Shown: positions 35,328-44,306, numbered from the stretch's first letter. The stretch: 64,000 nucleotides of DNA from Streptomyces cinnabarinus (GCF_027270315.1 NZ_CP114413.1:7874001-7938000), one strand, 5' to 3'. Notes: a model not told the origin generated them from the sequence alone. Numbers and translations are program-made.

Positions 35328-36115
35328 GTGCGGGGCTCCTTGGAGGGTGCGGGTGCCGAGTTCTCGCCCGGCTCCTTCAGCGGAGTGAGAGTGACGTCCG
35401 TGCGGCTCGCGAGGAGGAGCGTGCGGTCCGGGACCTCGTGCCAGAGCGGATCGTCGTCGTACGGTTCGGAGGCCACGACCGTGCCGTGGCCGGGCGTCGT
35501 GCGGTACCACAGGGTGTCGCCCCAGGTGGTCGCCGCGATGCCGGCGCCGCTGGTCAGCAGCAGGTTCAGCCGGGCGCCCGGCGCCGCCTCGGCGACCTCC
35601 CGGACGGTGTCGGCCAGCGCCTGGCCCTCGGCGTCCCCGGCCCGCAGCCTGGCGAGGACCAGCGCCCACACGAACGCCGAGTCGTTACGGGCCTCCAGGG
35701 ACAGCAGATCCGTCGCGGACAGGGTGCCGGTCAGCGGCGCGAGGGAGCCGGGCCAGCCCGGTACGGCGCCGTTGTGGCTGAACAGCCAGGCACCGGAGGC
35801 GAAGGGCGCCGCGGCGGCCTCCGCGTCCGCACCGGACAGGGTCGCGTCCCGGACCGCCGCCAGCAGGCACGTCGTGCGGACGACGCGGGCCAGATCGGCG
35901 AAGGACAGGTCCGCCCAGATCGGCCCGGCCCGCCGGTACCGGGCCGGCACCGGATCCCCGGCCGCGTACCAACCGACGCCGAAACCATCGGCGTTGACCG
36001 TGCCGTACCGCTGGAGCCGGGGCGCCCAGGACTGCCGGTACAGCCCGTACGGGGGCTGCACCACGTAGGTTCCGAGTGGCTCCTCGGGCCCCAGATACGC
36101 CAGATGACGGCACAT
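35324..36115 (-). CDS. egtC: Gamma-glutamyl hercynylcysteine S-oxide hydrolase
   Basis: A 263-residue class II amidohydrolase. MCRHLAYLG puts the N-terminal nucleophile Cys at position 2, and WLFSHNGAVPGW is the Ntn-type block. It removes glutamate from the sulfoxide intermediate. Its ATG shares one base with the egtB stop (TGATG), and its stop overlaps egtD. Neighbours and length match the mycobacterial order A-B-C-D. Confidence 0.95.
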   Translation of the reverse strand: MCRHLAYLGPEEPLGTYVVQPPYGLYRQSWAPRLQRYGTVNADGFGVGWYAAGDPVPARYRRAGPIWADLSFADLARVVRTTCLLAAVRDATLSGADAEAAAAPFASGAWLFSHNGAVPGWPGSLAPLTGTLSATDLLSLEARNDSAFVWALVLARLRAGDAEGQALADTVREVAEAAPGARLNLLLTSGAGIAATTWGDTLWYRTTPGHGTVVASEPYDDDPLWHEVPDRTLLLASRTDVTLTPLKEPGENSAPAPSKEPRT

Positions 36116-37419
36116 CAGACGCCCTCCGAGCAGGCCGTGCGGAACCCGGAGAAGATCTGCCGGCGGATCGGGTAGTCCCAGTTGCGGAACGTGCCCCGGC
36201 AGGCCACCGCGTCCACGGCGAACGAACCGCCGCGCAGCACCTTGTACTCCGGCCCGAAGAACACCTCCGAGTACTCCTTGTACGGGAAGGCGACGAACCC
36301 CGGGTAGGGCAGGAAGTCGCTCGCCGTCCACTCCCACACGTCCCCGATCAACTGCCGGACGCCGAGCGGTGATTCGCCCTCGGGGTAGCTGCCGACGGGG
36401 GCCGGGCGCAGATGCCGCTGGCCGAGGTTGGCGTGCTCGGGCGCGGGGTCGGCATCGCCCCAGGGGTAGCGCATGGAGCGGTCGCCGGCCGGGTCGTGCC
36501 GGGCGGCCTTCTCCCACTCGGCCTCGGTGGGCAGCCGCCGCCCGGCCCAGCGGGCGTAGGCGTCGGCCTCGTACCAGCTCACGTGCACCACCGGCTCGTC
36601 CGGCGGCACCACCTCGGTCACCCCGAACCGGCGGCGCAGCCATTGCTTGCCGTCGCGCTTCCAGAACAGCGGTGCGTGGAGGGAATGCTGCCGGATGTGG
36701 GCCCAGCCCGCCGGGTCCCACCAGCGTTCGTTGTCGTAACCGCCGTCCTCGATGAACGCCTGGTAGGCGCCGTTGGAGACGGGCGTGGTGTCGATGTGGA
36801 AGGCGGCCACCTCACGCCGGTGCGCGGGGCGTTCGTTGTCCAGCGCCCAGGGTTCGGTGGAGGTGCCCATGGTGAACGGGCCGCCGGGGACGAGGACTTC
36901 GGCCGGGCCGGTCTGCAACGGGGCCGGTTCCGGGTCGGGGGCGGTCAGGGCCTGCGGGCCGGTGCGGAGCTGATGGGTGATCAGCATGGTCTCGTCGTGT
37001 TGCTGTTCGTGCTGGGCGATCATCCCGAAGGCGAAGCCCGCCTCGGTCAGCCGGCTGCCGCCGAACGCGGTGCTCTCCAGCAGGTCGAGCACCCGCCCGC
37101 GCACCTCGGCCGCGTAACTGCGGGCCTCGGCGGGCGGCAGCAGCGGCAGCGAGGGGCGCTCGGAGCGCGGATGCTCGAAGGCGTCGTAGAGGCCGTCTAT
37201 CTCGGGCCGCATGGCCTCCCGGCCGGCGACCGCCCGCAGCAGCCACTGCTCCTCCTGGTTGCCGATGTGCGCCAGGTCCCACACCAGCGGGGACATCAGC
37301 GGGGAGTGCTGCGCGGTCAGGTCCGGGTCCTCGACGCAGCTGGTGAGCAGCGTGGTGCGGTCCCGGGCCGTGATCAGGGTGGTCAGGGCCCGTTCCCGGA
37401 GCGCCTCGGTCTCGGTCAT
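36115..37419 (-). CDS. egtB: Iron(II)-dependent sulfoxide synthase
   Basis: A 434-residue EgtB that joins hercynine to gamma-glutamylcysteine with O2. The DinB-like N-terminal half has HIGNQEEQW and the HX3HXE iron site HEQQHDE; the FGE-sulfatase half has GGPFTMGTS, PVVHVSWYEADAYARWAGRRLPTEAEW in two blocks and GDVWEWTASDF. The ATG at 37419 overlaps the egtA stop (ATGA). Confidence 0.96.
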   Translation of the reverse strand: MTETEALRERALTTLITARDRTTLLTSCVEDPDLTAQHSPLMSPLVWDLAHIGNQEEQWLLRAVAGREAMRPEIDGLYDAFEHPRSERPSLPLLPPAEARSYAAEVRGRVLDLLESTAFGGSRLTEAGFAFGMIAQHEQQHDETMLITHQLRTGPQALTAPDPEPAPLQTGPAEVLVPGGPFTMGTSTEPWALDNERPAHRREVAAFHIDTTPVSNGAYQAFIEDGGYDNERWWDPAGWAHIRQHSLHAPLFWKRDGKQWLRRRFGVTEVVPPDEPVVHVSWYEADAYARWAGRRLPTEAEWEKAARHDPAGDRSMRYPWGDADPAPEHANLGQRHLRPAPVGSYPEGESPLGVRQLIGDVWEWTASDFLPYPGFVAFPYKEYSEVFFGPEYKVLRGGSFAVDAVACRGTFRNWDYPIRRQIFSGFRTACSEGV

Positions 37420-38711
37420 GACGTGCGGTCCTTCCCGTGCAGGCGGTCGAGCAGATCGTCGGCGGGACAGCGGCCCCGGGCGATGTAGCGATCCCGGTAC
37501 GCCGCCACGGCGGCCGTGACCTCGGGGGCGGCGCCCATCCTCGGCAGCGCCTCCAGCGCGGCGGCGAAGCAGACGACCGCAGCCTCGTGCAGCTCCGGGT
37601 CGGTCAGGCCGTCGCGGGCCGCGTCGGTCCACAGCGGGTTGTGCGGCGCGGGCAGCGGCCGGGCCCGTTCGCTGAGCGGCTTGACCGCGCGGTAGGCGGT
37701 CTCGGCGGCCTGCGGATCGTCGAACAGCGCGGCCGTGACGGCGAGCGGGACGATCCAGCCGTCCTCGCCGGGCTGGGCGTCGATCATCCGCAGTTCCAGA
37801 TGGCCGCGCGGTCTGACCGGCGGGAACAGGGTCGTCACGTGGTAGCCGAGATCCTCCTCGGTGGGCGGCCTGGGCACCGCCGACCGGGTCCACTCCCGGA
37901 AGGTGAGCCCCTCGGGCACCTCCCAGGGGCCCTGGTCCTGGCGTACGCACATCACCGGCGCGTCCAGGACGTGCCGGGCCCACGCGGCGCGCGGATCGCC
38001 GTCCAGCGGGGGAGCGCCCGCCCGGCCCGCGCCGATCTCCATCCACAGCAGTTGCCGGGTGGAGCGCCAGCCGGTGGGCTCGTTCCCGGCGAGGGGGGAG
38101 TTGGCGAAGGCGGCCACCAGCACCGCGCCGAGCTGGTGGGCGAGCCACCAGCGCCGCACATGGCCGAGGGGGCCGGGCTCCTCGTGGCCGGCGTCGAGGC
38201 AGACCTGGACGGAGGCCGAGGTGCACATCATGGCGCGGCCGGCCGGACCTCTGCGGTCCAGACAGGCCTCCATGGCGTCGTAGCGGGGTTCGCGCAGATA
38301 GCGGCGGGGTTCGTGCCAGGGATCGTGGCCGATGCCGACCAGTCCCAGATCGTGCTCGCGCAAGGCGCCGCGGACGGCGTCGAGGTCGGCGGAGACGGTA
38401 CCGATGCACTCCGTCAGGGAGGCGGCGGGCGGCGAGCTGAGCTCCAGCTGGCCACCGGGCTCGACGGTGAGCGCCGACCTCAGGGGCACGGTCCGCAGGG
38501 CGGCGTAGGCCGCCCGGAGTCGTTCGGGTGTGACGGGGAGCTGCGGGCTGCGCAGCTCGTGGACGAGCCATTCCACCTCGACACCTATGGTGCGGGGCGG
38601 TCCGGTCTTGAAGCAGATACCTCGGACCAGGGCCTCGACCTCGGCCTCGGAGACCGAGGTGCGGGGCCTGGTACAGCCGCTCGGCGAAGAGCTGCTGGAC
38701 GAATCTGGCAT
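37416..38711 (-). CDS. egtA: Glutamate-cysteine ligase
   Basis: 431 residues. IGVEVEWLVHEL, VEPGGQLELSSPP, GHDPWHEPRRYLREPRYDAM and RPRGHLELRMIDAQPG are the ATP/substrate blocks of GCS2-type ligases. It makes gamma-glutamylcysteine for EgtB. ATG 38711 has AGGAGG 8 nt upstream, which rules out the longer frame. First gene of egtABCD, divergent from the macrodomain gene. Confidence 0.94.
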   Translation of the reverse strand: MPDSSSSSSPSGCTRPRTSVSEAEVEALVRGICFKTGPPRTIGVEVEWLVHELRSPQLPVTPERLRAAYAALRTVPLRSALTVEPGGQLELSSPPAASLTECIGTVSADLDAVRGALREHDLGLVGIGHDPWHEPRRYLREPRYDAMEACLDRRGPAGRAMMCTSASVQVCLDAGHEEPGPLGHVRRWWLAHQLGAVLVAAFANSPLAGNEPTGWRSTRQLLWMEIGAGRAGAPPLDGDPRAAWARHVLDAPVMCVRQDQGPWEVPEGLTFREWTRSAVPRPPTEEDLGYHVTTLFPPVRPRGHLELRMIDAQPGEDGWIVPLAVTAALFDDPQAAETAYRAVKPLSERARPLPAPHNPLWTDAARDGLTDPELHEAAVVCFAAALEALPRMGAAPEVTAAVAAYRDRYIARGRCPADDLLDRLHGKDRTS

Positions 38712-38895
38712 ATCGGGATCCTCCTGATATTCCACCATGCCACCAGCCCGGCATTTCGGGTGGGCCGGGCAGGCACACTCGTCCCACCCAAGACGCTCAA
38801 CCGGCTCGGCACAAGGGCGCCTCCCGGGATGTTCCGGATCGGTCACATCCAGTTCCCGCGCGTTTTCGGCGGCGTTCGTGGACCGGGAAACTCTG

Positions 38896-38925
38896 TTGCG
38901 CCTCCCGTAGAGCATCGCCCACGAT
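38896..38925 (+). promoter_or_regulatory. Leaderless-type promoter before the macrodomain gene
   Basis: TTGCGC (38896-38901), 18 nt, CACGAT (38920-38925), then 6 nt to an ATG at 38932. The geometry predicts a transcript starting at that ATG. Confidence 0.45.
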
Positions 38926-38931
38926 GCCTGC

Positions 38932-38994
38932 ATGAGCACGACGGGGGAGCGCGCCGGGCGCGCGCTCATGGCGTTCACGGGGGTGGCGCCATGA
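38932..38994 (+). CDS. Possible 20-residue leader peptide
   Basis: The frame encodes MSTTGERAGRALMAFTGVAP and its TGA overlaps the macrodomain start (ATGA at 38991). The ATG is 6 nt after a candidate -10, so it would be read as a leaderless message. It may only serve to couple translation. Too short to test by codon use. Confidence 0.35.
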   Translation: MSTTGERAGRALMAFTGVAP

Positions 38995-39815
38995 GCGCGC
39001 GCCTGCGGGGCATCGCACAGCAGACGGAGCAGATCGTGGCCGCGGGCCACTACACCGCAGGAGACGGCCGCGAGGTGCCGATCGCGGCGGCCGTGGAGGC
39101 CGCGCGGAGCGGTACGCGCATGTACGGGCCGGGCGCCGTCCCGGTCCCTTCCGCGCCGTCGGTGGACACGTTCTTCGAGGTCACGGGCGAGAGCAGCCTG
39201 GAGGCGGCGCGGCGGCTCGGTGACGGGACCGCCGTCCTGAACTTCTCCTCGGCCCGCAATCCCGGCGGCGGCTACCTGAACGGCGCGCAGGCGCAGGAGG
39301 AGGCCCTGTGCCGGGCCTCGGCGCTCTACACCTGCCTGGTCGGTGTCCGGGAGTTCTACGACCACCACCGCACCCACCGCGATCCCTTCTACACGGACCG
39401 CGTCATCCACTCACCCGCCGTGCCCGTCTTCCGCGACGACCGCGGGCGCCTGCTGGACGAGCCGTACACCCCGGGATTCCTCACCTCCCCGGCACCGAAC
39501 GCGGGCGTCGTCCGGCGTACGGCGCCGGAACGCGCGGCGGATGTCCCGGCCGCCCTCGCGGCCCGCGCCGAGCGCGTGCTGGAGGTGGCGGCGGTGCACG
39601 GCTACCGCGGGCTGGTGCTGGGCGCCTGGGGCTGCGGGGTGTTCCAGAACGACCCGGCGCAGGTGGCGGGCGCCTTCCGGGCGCTGCTCGGGCCGGGCGG
39701 GCGGTTCGCGGGCCGGTTCGAGCACGTGGTGTTCGGGATCCTGGACCGCACTCCGGGGACCAGGACGCGCACGGCCTTCGAACGGGCGTTCCCGGAGCGT
39801 CAGCTCCAGTCATAA
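38991..39815 (+). CDS. Bacterial PARG-type macrodomain protein (TIGR02452)
   Basis: A 274-residue macrodomain protein. NPGGGYLNGAQAQEEALCR carries the GGG-X7-QEE signature of bacterial poly(ADP-ribose) glycohydrolases, with the two Glu catalytic. Further family blocks are VLNFSSARNPGG, VIHSPAVPVFRDD and LGAWGCGVFQNDP. It would remove ADP-ribose chains or monomers from proteins or nucleic acids; no ADP-ribosyltransferase is nearby. The start overlaps the leader frame by 4 nt. It is divergent from egtA. Confidence 0.9.
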   Translation: MSARLRGIAQQTEQIVAAGHYTAGDGREVPIAAAVEAARSGTRMYGPGAVPVPSAPSVDTFFEVTGESSLEAARRLGDGTAVLNFSSARNPGGGYLNGAQAQEEALCRASALYTCLVGVREFYDHHRTHRDPFYTDRVIHSPAVPVFRDDRGRLLDEPYTPGFLTSPAPNAGVVRRTAPERAADVPAALAARAERVLEVAAVHGYRGLVLGAWGCGVFQNDPAQVAGAFRALLGPGGRFAGRFEHVVFGILDRTPGTRTRTAFERAFPERQLQS

Positions 39816-39828
39816 GGCGCGCAGGACC

Positions 39829-40275
39829 TCAGCTCCAGCCGTAGCGCTCCCGCAGCCGGTTGCGGACCAGGTTGAACCGCATCCGGTCCAGCGCGCACGC
39901 CTCGCGCCGCATGCCCCGCTCGTGCAGCCGCAGCACCCGGTCGACATCGACCCAGGAGTCCCGCCCGGACCGGTCCCAGGGCCCGTTCCCGATCGGCACC
40001 CAGTCCCGCTGCGCGTCATGCCGCTTGCTGGACAACTGCACGGCGAGGAACGTGCCGCCCGGCTCACGGGCGACGACGAGCACGGGCCGGTCCTTGCCCC
40101 GGCCGTCGTTCTCCTCGAAGGGCACCCAGGTCCACACGACCTCCCCGGGGTCCGGGTCGCCGTCGTGCGCGGGCGAGTACTCGGTGCGCACCCGGCCCAC
40201 CTCGCGGGGATCGGCCTCGGTGGTGGCGGAGGGGCCGTGGCGGCCGGGGACGTTCTCTTCGGTGGACGCAGTCAC
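39829..40275 (-). CDS. PemK/MazF-like protein, no antitoxin seen
   Basis: A 148-residue protein with an SH3-like toxin core: GEVVWTWVPFEENDGRGKDRPVLVV, then FLAVQLSSKRH and SWVDVDRVLRL. The PemK/MazF fold usually makes sequence-specific endoribonucleases, but Streptomyces has many solitary homologs that may not be toxins. No small antitoxin gene sits next to it. GTG 40275 is chosen because TAACGT is 7 nt upstream (leaderless geometry); GTG 40284 is possible. Confidence 0.72.
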   Translation of the reverse strand: MTASTEENVPGRHGPSATTEADPREVGRVRTEYSPAHDGDPDPGEVVWTWVPFEENDGRGKDRPVLVVAREPGGTFLAVQLSSKRHDAQRDWVPIGNGPWDRSGRDSWVDVDRVLRLHERGMRREACALDRMRFNLVRNRLRERYGWS

Positions 40276-40345
40276 GGGGATCACGTTAGAGCGTGCCCTT
40301 GGGGGAATCGACGCCGGGCACCTTGCGGTTGGCCTTGGAGGTCGG

Positions 40346-41143
40346 TCAGTCGGCCTCCCCGTAGTTCATGAACCAGTGCGTGTCGAAAAAGCGGGCCATC
40401 GTGTACGGGTGGTACGGGTCGACGAGGATGCGGCAGACGAACTCCGCGGCCTGGCAGTCGAAGGACAGTTCCTCGCCGTCGAAGGAGCGGACCACGACAG
40501 GCCAGCGGTCGGGGTCGTCACCCTCGGCTCGCCAGCAGTACAGATCCTTGTGCTCGGTACCTGCCCAGCTGAGCAGGCCGTCCTCTCTGCGCCATGTCCA
40601 CGGCTCCTGGTGCAGAGTCAGGAAACCGTCGAAGGCGCCCTCGCCGAACGTCTCGACCATGCGCGTGTAGTCCCTCGGCAGCGCGGTGCCCAGGCGCGAC
40701 TCCATCTCCGCCCAGTCCACGTCCGGCCGTCGGGCGGGGTGTGTCCATCCGGTGATCCGTATGAGCCGCTCCATCCAGTCGACGTCCTGGTCCGCAGCGA
40801 CCGCCAACGGTTCGGGCATCTCCCGCTGGGCGACCACCAGCACCGGCCGCACGATGTCCTCCCCGTCCCGCGCCGTACCCGTGCCTACCCATCGATCCCC
40901 CCACGCCCACGCCCGTATCGTCACTGCCCGTTCCCCGAAGGGCTGAAGGAGAGCCGAGCCTCTGGACTCGCCGAGCGTCGGATCGGTGAAGCCGTCGAGG
41001 ACGAGGGTGCGTGGGGCCCCGTACCTGCCGGAGAGTCGGTCGGTCAGGTCATGCGGGTCCAGGTCGCCGGGCAGGTACATGTACCCGTCCCACGGGCCGA
41101 GTTGCGCCAGCAGGTCGCTGACGGTCGCTTGCGTGAGCTCCAT
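40346..41143 (-). CDS. SMI1/KNR4-like protein
   Basis: 265 residues. A short N-terminal region (MELTQATVSDLLAQLGPW) and a Trp-rich beta segment precede DVDWAEMESRLGTALPRDY and YCWRAEGDDPDRWPVVVRS, the SMI1/KNR4 (SUKH) pattern. SUKH proteins often give immunity to secreted toxins; no toxin gene is next to it. The first ATG (41143) is used; in-frame TTG 41173 and GTG 41167 are alternatives, none with a clear ribosome site. Confidence 0.65.
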   Translation of the reverse strand: MELTQATVSDLLAQLGPWDGYMYLPGDLDPHDLTDRLSGRYGAPRTLVLDGFTDPTLGESRGSALLQPFGERAVTIRAWAWGDRWVGTGTARDGEDIVRPVLVVAQREMPEPLAVAADQDVDWMERLIRITGWTHPARRPDVDWAEMESRLGTALPRDYTRMVETFGEGAFDGFLTLHQEPWTWRREDGLLSWAGTEHKDLYCWRAEGDDPDRWPVVVRSFDGEELSFDCQAAEFVCRILVDPYHPYTMARFFDTHWFMNYGEAD

Positions 41144-41180
41144 GACGGACAGTGAAGCGCACTCCACTGACAATGGGCTC

Positions 41181-42605
41181 CTAAGCGGCCGGGGCGTCCG
41201 AGGTGACCTGCTCCGGTGGCCACGCCTCCTGCCAGCGCAGCTCGGCCTCCAGCTGGGCGGCGAGCGACAGCAGGAGGGGCTCGCTGTGGGAGGGCCCCAG
41301 CAGCTGGGCGCCGACCGGCAGGCCGCCGTCGACGAACCCGGCGGGGACGTTGACGCCGGGCCAGCCCAGGACGTTCCACGGCCAGGCGAAGGGGCAGGCG
41401 GCGATCATCGCGCGGTCGGTGGCGAGGCCGCCGAGCCCCAGCATCGCGCCGATCCGCGGCGGGGGAGCGGCCGTCGTCGGCGCGAGCATGACGTCGTACG
41501 ACTCGAAGAACCTGCCGATACGCCGGTGCAGGACCGCCTCGGCGCGCCGGGCCGCCCGCAGGGGTGCCCCGCCGAGCAGCTTTCCGAGCCGGGCGGCGTC
41601 CAGGGTGCGGCGGTCGAGGAGGGCCGGGAAGGGGGAGTCGGTCACCCACTCGGAGATCCCGACGGTCGCCCGGGGCACGAAGGTCAGCCCGATCTGACCG
41701 TACGGCGGATCGGCCTCCTCGACGGTGTGCCCCAACGCGGCGAGTTTCTCGGCGAGTTCGACGACCCTCGCGCGCACCTCGGGCCGGAGCCGGGCGGGCA
41801 GTGCGGTGAAGGGCGGCTTCAGCGAGACTGCGATGCGCAGGCGTCCGGGTTCGCGGGTGACGGCCGCCGAGGCGTCGACGGCCGGCGGGCGGTGCGGGTC
41901 CCGCTCGTGGTTCCCGGCCGCGGCGTCCAGCAGCAGCGCCGCGTCGGCGACCGTACGGGCCAGGGTGCCGTTGACGGTGATGCCCTGGAAGGACTCCCCG
42001 CGCGGCCAGGTCGAGATCCGGCCGCGCTGCGGCTTGATGCCGACCAGGTTGGTCCAGGAGGCCGGGATCCGCACCGATCCGGCGCCGTCCGAGCCGAGCG
42101 CGGCGGGCACCAGACCGGCGGCGACCGCGGCGGCCGAACCGCCCGAGGAGCCGCCCGGCGTGTGGTCGGGATGCCAGGGGTTGCGGGTGTCACCGAAGGC
42201 CGGGCCCTCGGTGAACGGCCACTGGCCCAGCTCGCAGGTGTTGGTCTTGCCAACGATCACGGCCCCGGCCGCGCGCAGCCGCCGTACCGCCTCGCCGTCC
42301 TCCGCGACCGGCGGGTACTCCCCGCGGCAGCCGAAGGCCGTGGGCTCCCCGGCCACGTCCATGTCGTCCTTGACGGCCACCGGCACCCCGAGCAGCGGGC
42401 GCCGCGCTCCGGCGGCGAGTTCCTTGTCCGCCGCGTCCGCCTCGGCGAGCGCGGCCTCGGCCCGGACGACCCGGAAGGCGTTGAGCGTGCCCTGGGTCGC
42501 CTCGATGCGTGCCAGGGCCCGCTCCACCAGCGTCCGGGACGTCACCTCGCCGTCGGCCAGCGCGTGGGCGGATTCCGCCAGCCCTGCGGAACGGTCGAAC
42601 GTCAT
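41181..42605 (-). CDS. Amidase-signature hydrolase
   Basis: A 474-residue amidase. The Ser-cisSer-Lys triad is visible: Lys in VPVAVKDDMDV, cis-Ser in PGGSSGGSAAAV and the nucleophile Ser in GSDGAGSVRIPA. The length and C-terminal region fit GatA-like or aryl acylamidases, but with no gatB or gatC nearby it is not the tRNA enzyme. ATG 42605 has GGAGG 8 nt upstream. Divergent from the GH43 gene. Confidence 0.9.
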   Translation of the reverse strand: MTFDRSAGLAESAHALADGEVTSRTLVERALARIEATQGTLNAFRVVRAEAALAEADAADKELAAGARRPLLGVPVAVKDDMDVAGEPTAFGCRGEYPPVAEDGEAVRRLRAAGAVIVGKTNTCELGQWPFTEGPAFGDTRNPWHPDHTPGGSSGGSAAAVAAGLVPAALGSDGAGSVRIPASWTNLVGIKPQRGRISTWPRGESFQGITVNGTLARTVADAALLLDAAAGNHERDPHRPPAVDASAAVTREPGRLRIAVSLKPPFTALPARLRPEVRARVVELAEKLAALGHTVEEADPPYGQIGLTFVPRATVGISEWVTDSPFPALLDRRTLDAARLGKLLGGAPLRAARRAEAVLHRRIGRFFESYDVMLAPTTAAPPPRIGAMLGLGGLATDRAMIAACPFAWPWNVLGWPGVNVPAGFVDGGLPVGAQLLGPSHSEPLLLSLAAQLEAELRWQEAWPPEQVTSDAPAA

Positions 42606-42761
42606 ACGGACACCTCCGGGGACGGCCTTGTCTACTGAACAGTAACCTCTGCCGGGCCGCGACGGAACGACCTCGGTGCCGGCCGGAGTTGAGCGGCCGT
42701 GGCAGCCCTGCGCGAACCATTGACGCACTTCCGCCCCACCCCTAACTTCTGACCGACTTGC

Positions 42762-42786
42762 CGAACTGAGTTCGAAATTCCGAACT
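42762..42786. promoter_or_regulatory. Triple CGAACT half-site array
   Basis: CGAACT-G-AGTTCG (42762-42774) is a perfect 13-bp inverted repeat, and a third CGAACT follows at 42781-42786, making a second inverted pair with the AGTTCG. It sits 34 nt before the GH43 start, where a repressor could block it; it may also serve the divergent amidase. Confidence 0.55.
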
Positions 42787-42819
42787 AGTCGGTGTGACGT
42801 GTCAGAGGGAGAGCCGCCC

Positions 42820-44208
42820 ATGACCCCCCAGCCCGCTCCGTCCCGCCGTGCCCTGCTGCGCGCGATGGCCGCCGCCCCCGCCTCCGCGCTGCTGCTGTCC
42901 GAAGCCCCCGGCCTGCTCGGCACGGCCCTCGCCGCCGCCCCGCCGAGCGGCTCCGCCACCCGGTACACGATCGTGCCGTTCCTCAACAGCGACGACGGCA
43001 CGGTGAACGTCTACCAGTCCGACGACGCCACCGACTTCCGCCTGCTGCGCGCCTCCGCCTACACCCCGCCCGCGAACCGCATCCGCGACGCGAGCGTCAT
43101 CAGGCACACCAACGGCTACTACTACGCCACCTACACGACCCACACCTGGCAGGACACCAGCACCACCATCGGCTTCGCCCGCAGCGCGGACCGGCTCAAC
43201 TGGACCTTCCTCTACGACTATCCGGTCCCGATCGCGAACCTCTCCCGCGCCTGGGCCCCGGAGTTCTTCGTCGACGGCGACGGCAGCGTGAACATCATCG
43301 TGTCCTGCTCGACGACCAACGACGAGTGGATCTTCACGCCGTATCTGCTGCGGGCCACGAACTCCGCGCTGACAGCCTGGAGTTCACCGGTGGCCCTGTC
43401 GGGCATCGGCGCCAACCACATCGACACCTTCCTGGTGAGGATCGGCTCGACCTATCACGCCTTCACCAAGAACGAGACGACGAAGTACATCGAGTACGGC
43501 ACGGCCTCGAACCTGACCGGCCCGTACGCGATCTCCCGGACCGGCAACTGGGCGGGCTGGGGCAGCTACCGTGAGGGCCCGGCCCTGATCCAGCTCGACA
43601 ACGGAGCCTGGCGGCTGTTCTTCGACGGCTATGGCGATGGCCGTTACTACTACAGCGACAGCCACGACACCTTCGCGACATGGTCGGCGCCGACGGCACT
43701 CCCGTCGATCTCGGGCACGGCACGCCACTTCACTGTGGTCAAGGAGACGGTGACGGGCGGCCCGAGCCTCGCCCGCAACGTGACCCGCTCCTTCCAGTCG
43801 GCCAACTACCCGACCCGCTACTGGCAGCAGCAGTCCTCCCTGCTGAACCTCCCGGTCGTGACCGCCTCCAGCACGGCGGCGGAGAAGCAGGCGTCGTCGT
43901 TCACGGTCACGGCGGGCCTGGCCGACGCCAACGGCTACTCCTTCCGCGACGCCTCCGGCGCCTATCTGCGCCACTACGACTTCCGGGCCCGGTTCGACGC
44001 GAACAACGGCACGACGACCTTCGCGCGGGACGCCACGTTCATCGCCCGCACGGGATCGGCGTCGGGCTCGCTGCGGTTCGAGTCGTACAACTACCCGGGC
44101 CACTACCTGCGGCACTACGGCTACCAGCTCCGGGTGGAACGGTCGGACGGGACCGACCTGTTCCGGCAGGACAGTTCGTTCACGGCGGCGGCAGTCTGGG
44201 CCGGGTAG
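42820..44208 (+). CDS. Secreted GH43-like glycosidase with AbfB domain
   Basis: 462 residues. SRRALLRAMAAAPASALLL is a Tat-like signal (double Arg at 9-10). A five-bladed beta-propeller follows (about 45-325), with DASVIRHTNGYYYATYTT, FARSADRLNWTF and REGPALIQLDNGAW. The C-terminal AbfB/CBM42 beta-trefoil has three related blocks, such as YLRHYDFRARFD and YLRHYGYQLRVE. It probably attacks arabinose-containing plant polysaccharides outside the cell. ATG 42820 has GGAGAG 6 nt upstream; upstream in-frame starts are not needed. Confidence 0.9.
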   Translation: MTPQPAPSRRALLRAMAAAPASALLLSEAPGLLGTALAAAPPSGSATRYTIVPFLNSDDGTVNVYQSDDATDFRLLRASAYTPPANRIRDASVIRHTNGYYYATYTTHTWQDTSTTIGFARSADRLNWTFLYDYPVPIANLSRAWAPEFFVDGDGSVNIIVSCSTTNDEWIFTPYLLRATNSALTAWSSPVALSGIGANHIDTFLVRIGSTYHAFTKNETTKYIEYGTASNLTGPYAISRTGNWAGWGSYREGPALIQLDNGAWRLFFDGYGDGRYYYSDSHDTFATWSAPTALPSISGTARHFTVVKETVTGGPSLARNVTRSFQSANYPTRYWQQQSSLLNLPVVTASSTAAEKQASSFTVTAGLADANGYSFRDASGAYLRHYDFRARFDANNGTTTFARDATFIARTGSASGSLRFESYNYPGHYLRHYGYQLRVERSDGTDLFRQDSSFTAAAVWAG

Positions 44209-44232
44209 CCGGTCGCCCCCTCGGGGTGCCGG
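44209..44232 (+). terminator. Imperfect hairpin after the GH43 gene
   Basis: Directly after the TAG: CCGG...CCCC-CTC-GGGG...CCGG, a bulged stem (44209-44232) that could end the transcript. Confidence 0.4.
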
Positions 44233-44249
44233 TCCGCCGGCGCGAAGAA

Positions 44250-44306
44250 GGGCCGTTGGTCCCCATCCGCCGGGCACCGGCAGGGGTCGTTGGGCCCTAG
44301 TGGGAC
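44250..44306. promoter_or_regulatory. GGGCC/GGTCCC-type boxes upstream of ctaD
   Basis: GGGCCGTTGGTCCC (44250-44263) and TGGGCCCTAGTGGGACC (44291-44306 region) are imperfect palindromes rich in GGG and CCC half-sites. They recall DevR/DosR-type (OsdR-type) boxes of actinobacterial hypoxia genes. They lie 114-170 nt before ctaD; the match is by eye only. Confidence 0.35.

Noticed and set aside
39829..40275. Complete type II toxin-antitoxin system
   Set aside because: Only the PemK/MazF-like gene is present; no small antitoxin gene with a DNA-binding fold lies on either side.
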